Assembly (NCBI GenBank): GCA_005792805.1
Contig: SXQV01000013.1
Coordinates: 1 to 6,031, forward strand
DNA from: Methylococcaceae bacterium
Lineage (GTDB): Bacteria; Pseudomonadota; Gammaproteobacteria; Methylococcales; Methylococcaceae
Direction of reading: 5' to 3'
DNA: 6,031 bases
Shown here: in pieces, positions 6,024 through 6,031 of the stretch
Layout of the letters: each line of letters starts with the position of its first letter
Position numbering within the stretch: the first letter of the stretch is position 1
Position numbers and translations under genes: made by a program
Notes under the pieces: generated by a model
What the model saw: only the letters and a program-made list of their open reading frames with translations
Told to the model about the DNA's origin: nothing
The model's database searches: none

Positions 6024-6031
6024 AGGCTCTC

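Larger units (their letters stand above)
5737..6031 (+). other. Noncoding region after metZ with several inverted repeats; no recognised gene
   Basis: This 295-base stretch holds no protein or RNA gene that I recognise. It opens with an A8 run (5744-5751), then shows a short open frame at 5818-5964 (48 codons, with AAGGAG at 5809-5814) whose product resembles nothing I know. From 5921 to the window end it is dense in inverted repeats. I see no tRNA, tmRNA, 6S or RNase P landmarks, no recognisable riboswitch core, and no hairpin followed by a T run that would make a standard terminator for metZ on the + strand. Confidence 0.6.

Overview
The window reads as a conserved housekeeping gene cluster from a gammaproteobacterium, most likely outside the enteric group. 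The evidence is the gene order accD-folC-dedD-cvpA-purF, which is typical of Gammaproteobacteria, followed by metZ directly after purF. That last step is the arrangement I recall for Pseudomonas and relatives. Enteric bacteria do not have metZ there and instead make methionine by transsulfuration. I cannot name a genus. Base composition looks moderately GC-rich and even along the coding part, with no phage, insertion-sequence or CRISPR signal.

Layout: all six genes lie on the + strand and are tightly packed. The 3' end of accD (1-201) gives way after 3 bases to folC (205-1467). After 17 bases comes a DedD-type SPOR-domain protein (1485-2450), after about 50 bases cvpA (about 2502-3014), after 16 bases purF (3031-4539), and after 12 bases metZ (4552-5736). 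No convincing promoter or terminator separates them, so one polycistronic transcript, starting upstream of the window, is the simplest reading. The last 295 bases (5737-6031) hold no gene I recognise. They contain several perfect inverted repeats, the longest an 11-bp stem at 5996-6023.

Function: the cluster mixes early fatty acid synthesis (AccD), folate polyglutamylation (FolC), a septal cell-division accessory protein (DedD), a membrane protein of unclear role (CvpA), the committed step of purine synthesis (PurF) and methionine synthesis from O-succinylhomoserine (MetZ). FolC, PurF and MetZ are linked through one-carbon metabolism: folylpolyglutamates are the preferred one-carbon carriers for purine synthesis and for methylation of homocysteine, the MetZ product.

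I found no clear case for a new biological system. The points most worth a second look are the structured 3' region, the unusually long low-complexity linker of the SPOR protein with an A8 run inside it, and the ambiguous or weak translation starts of cvpA, folC and purF.
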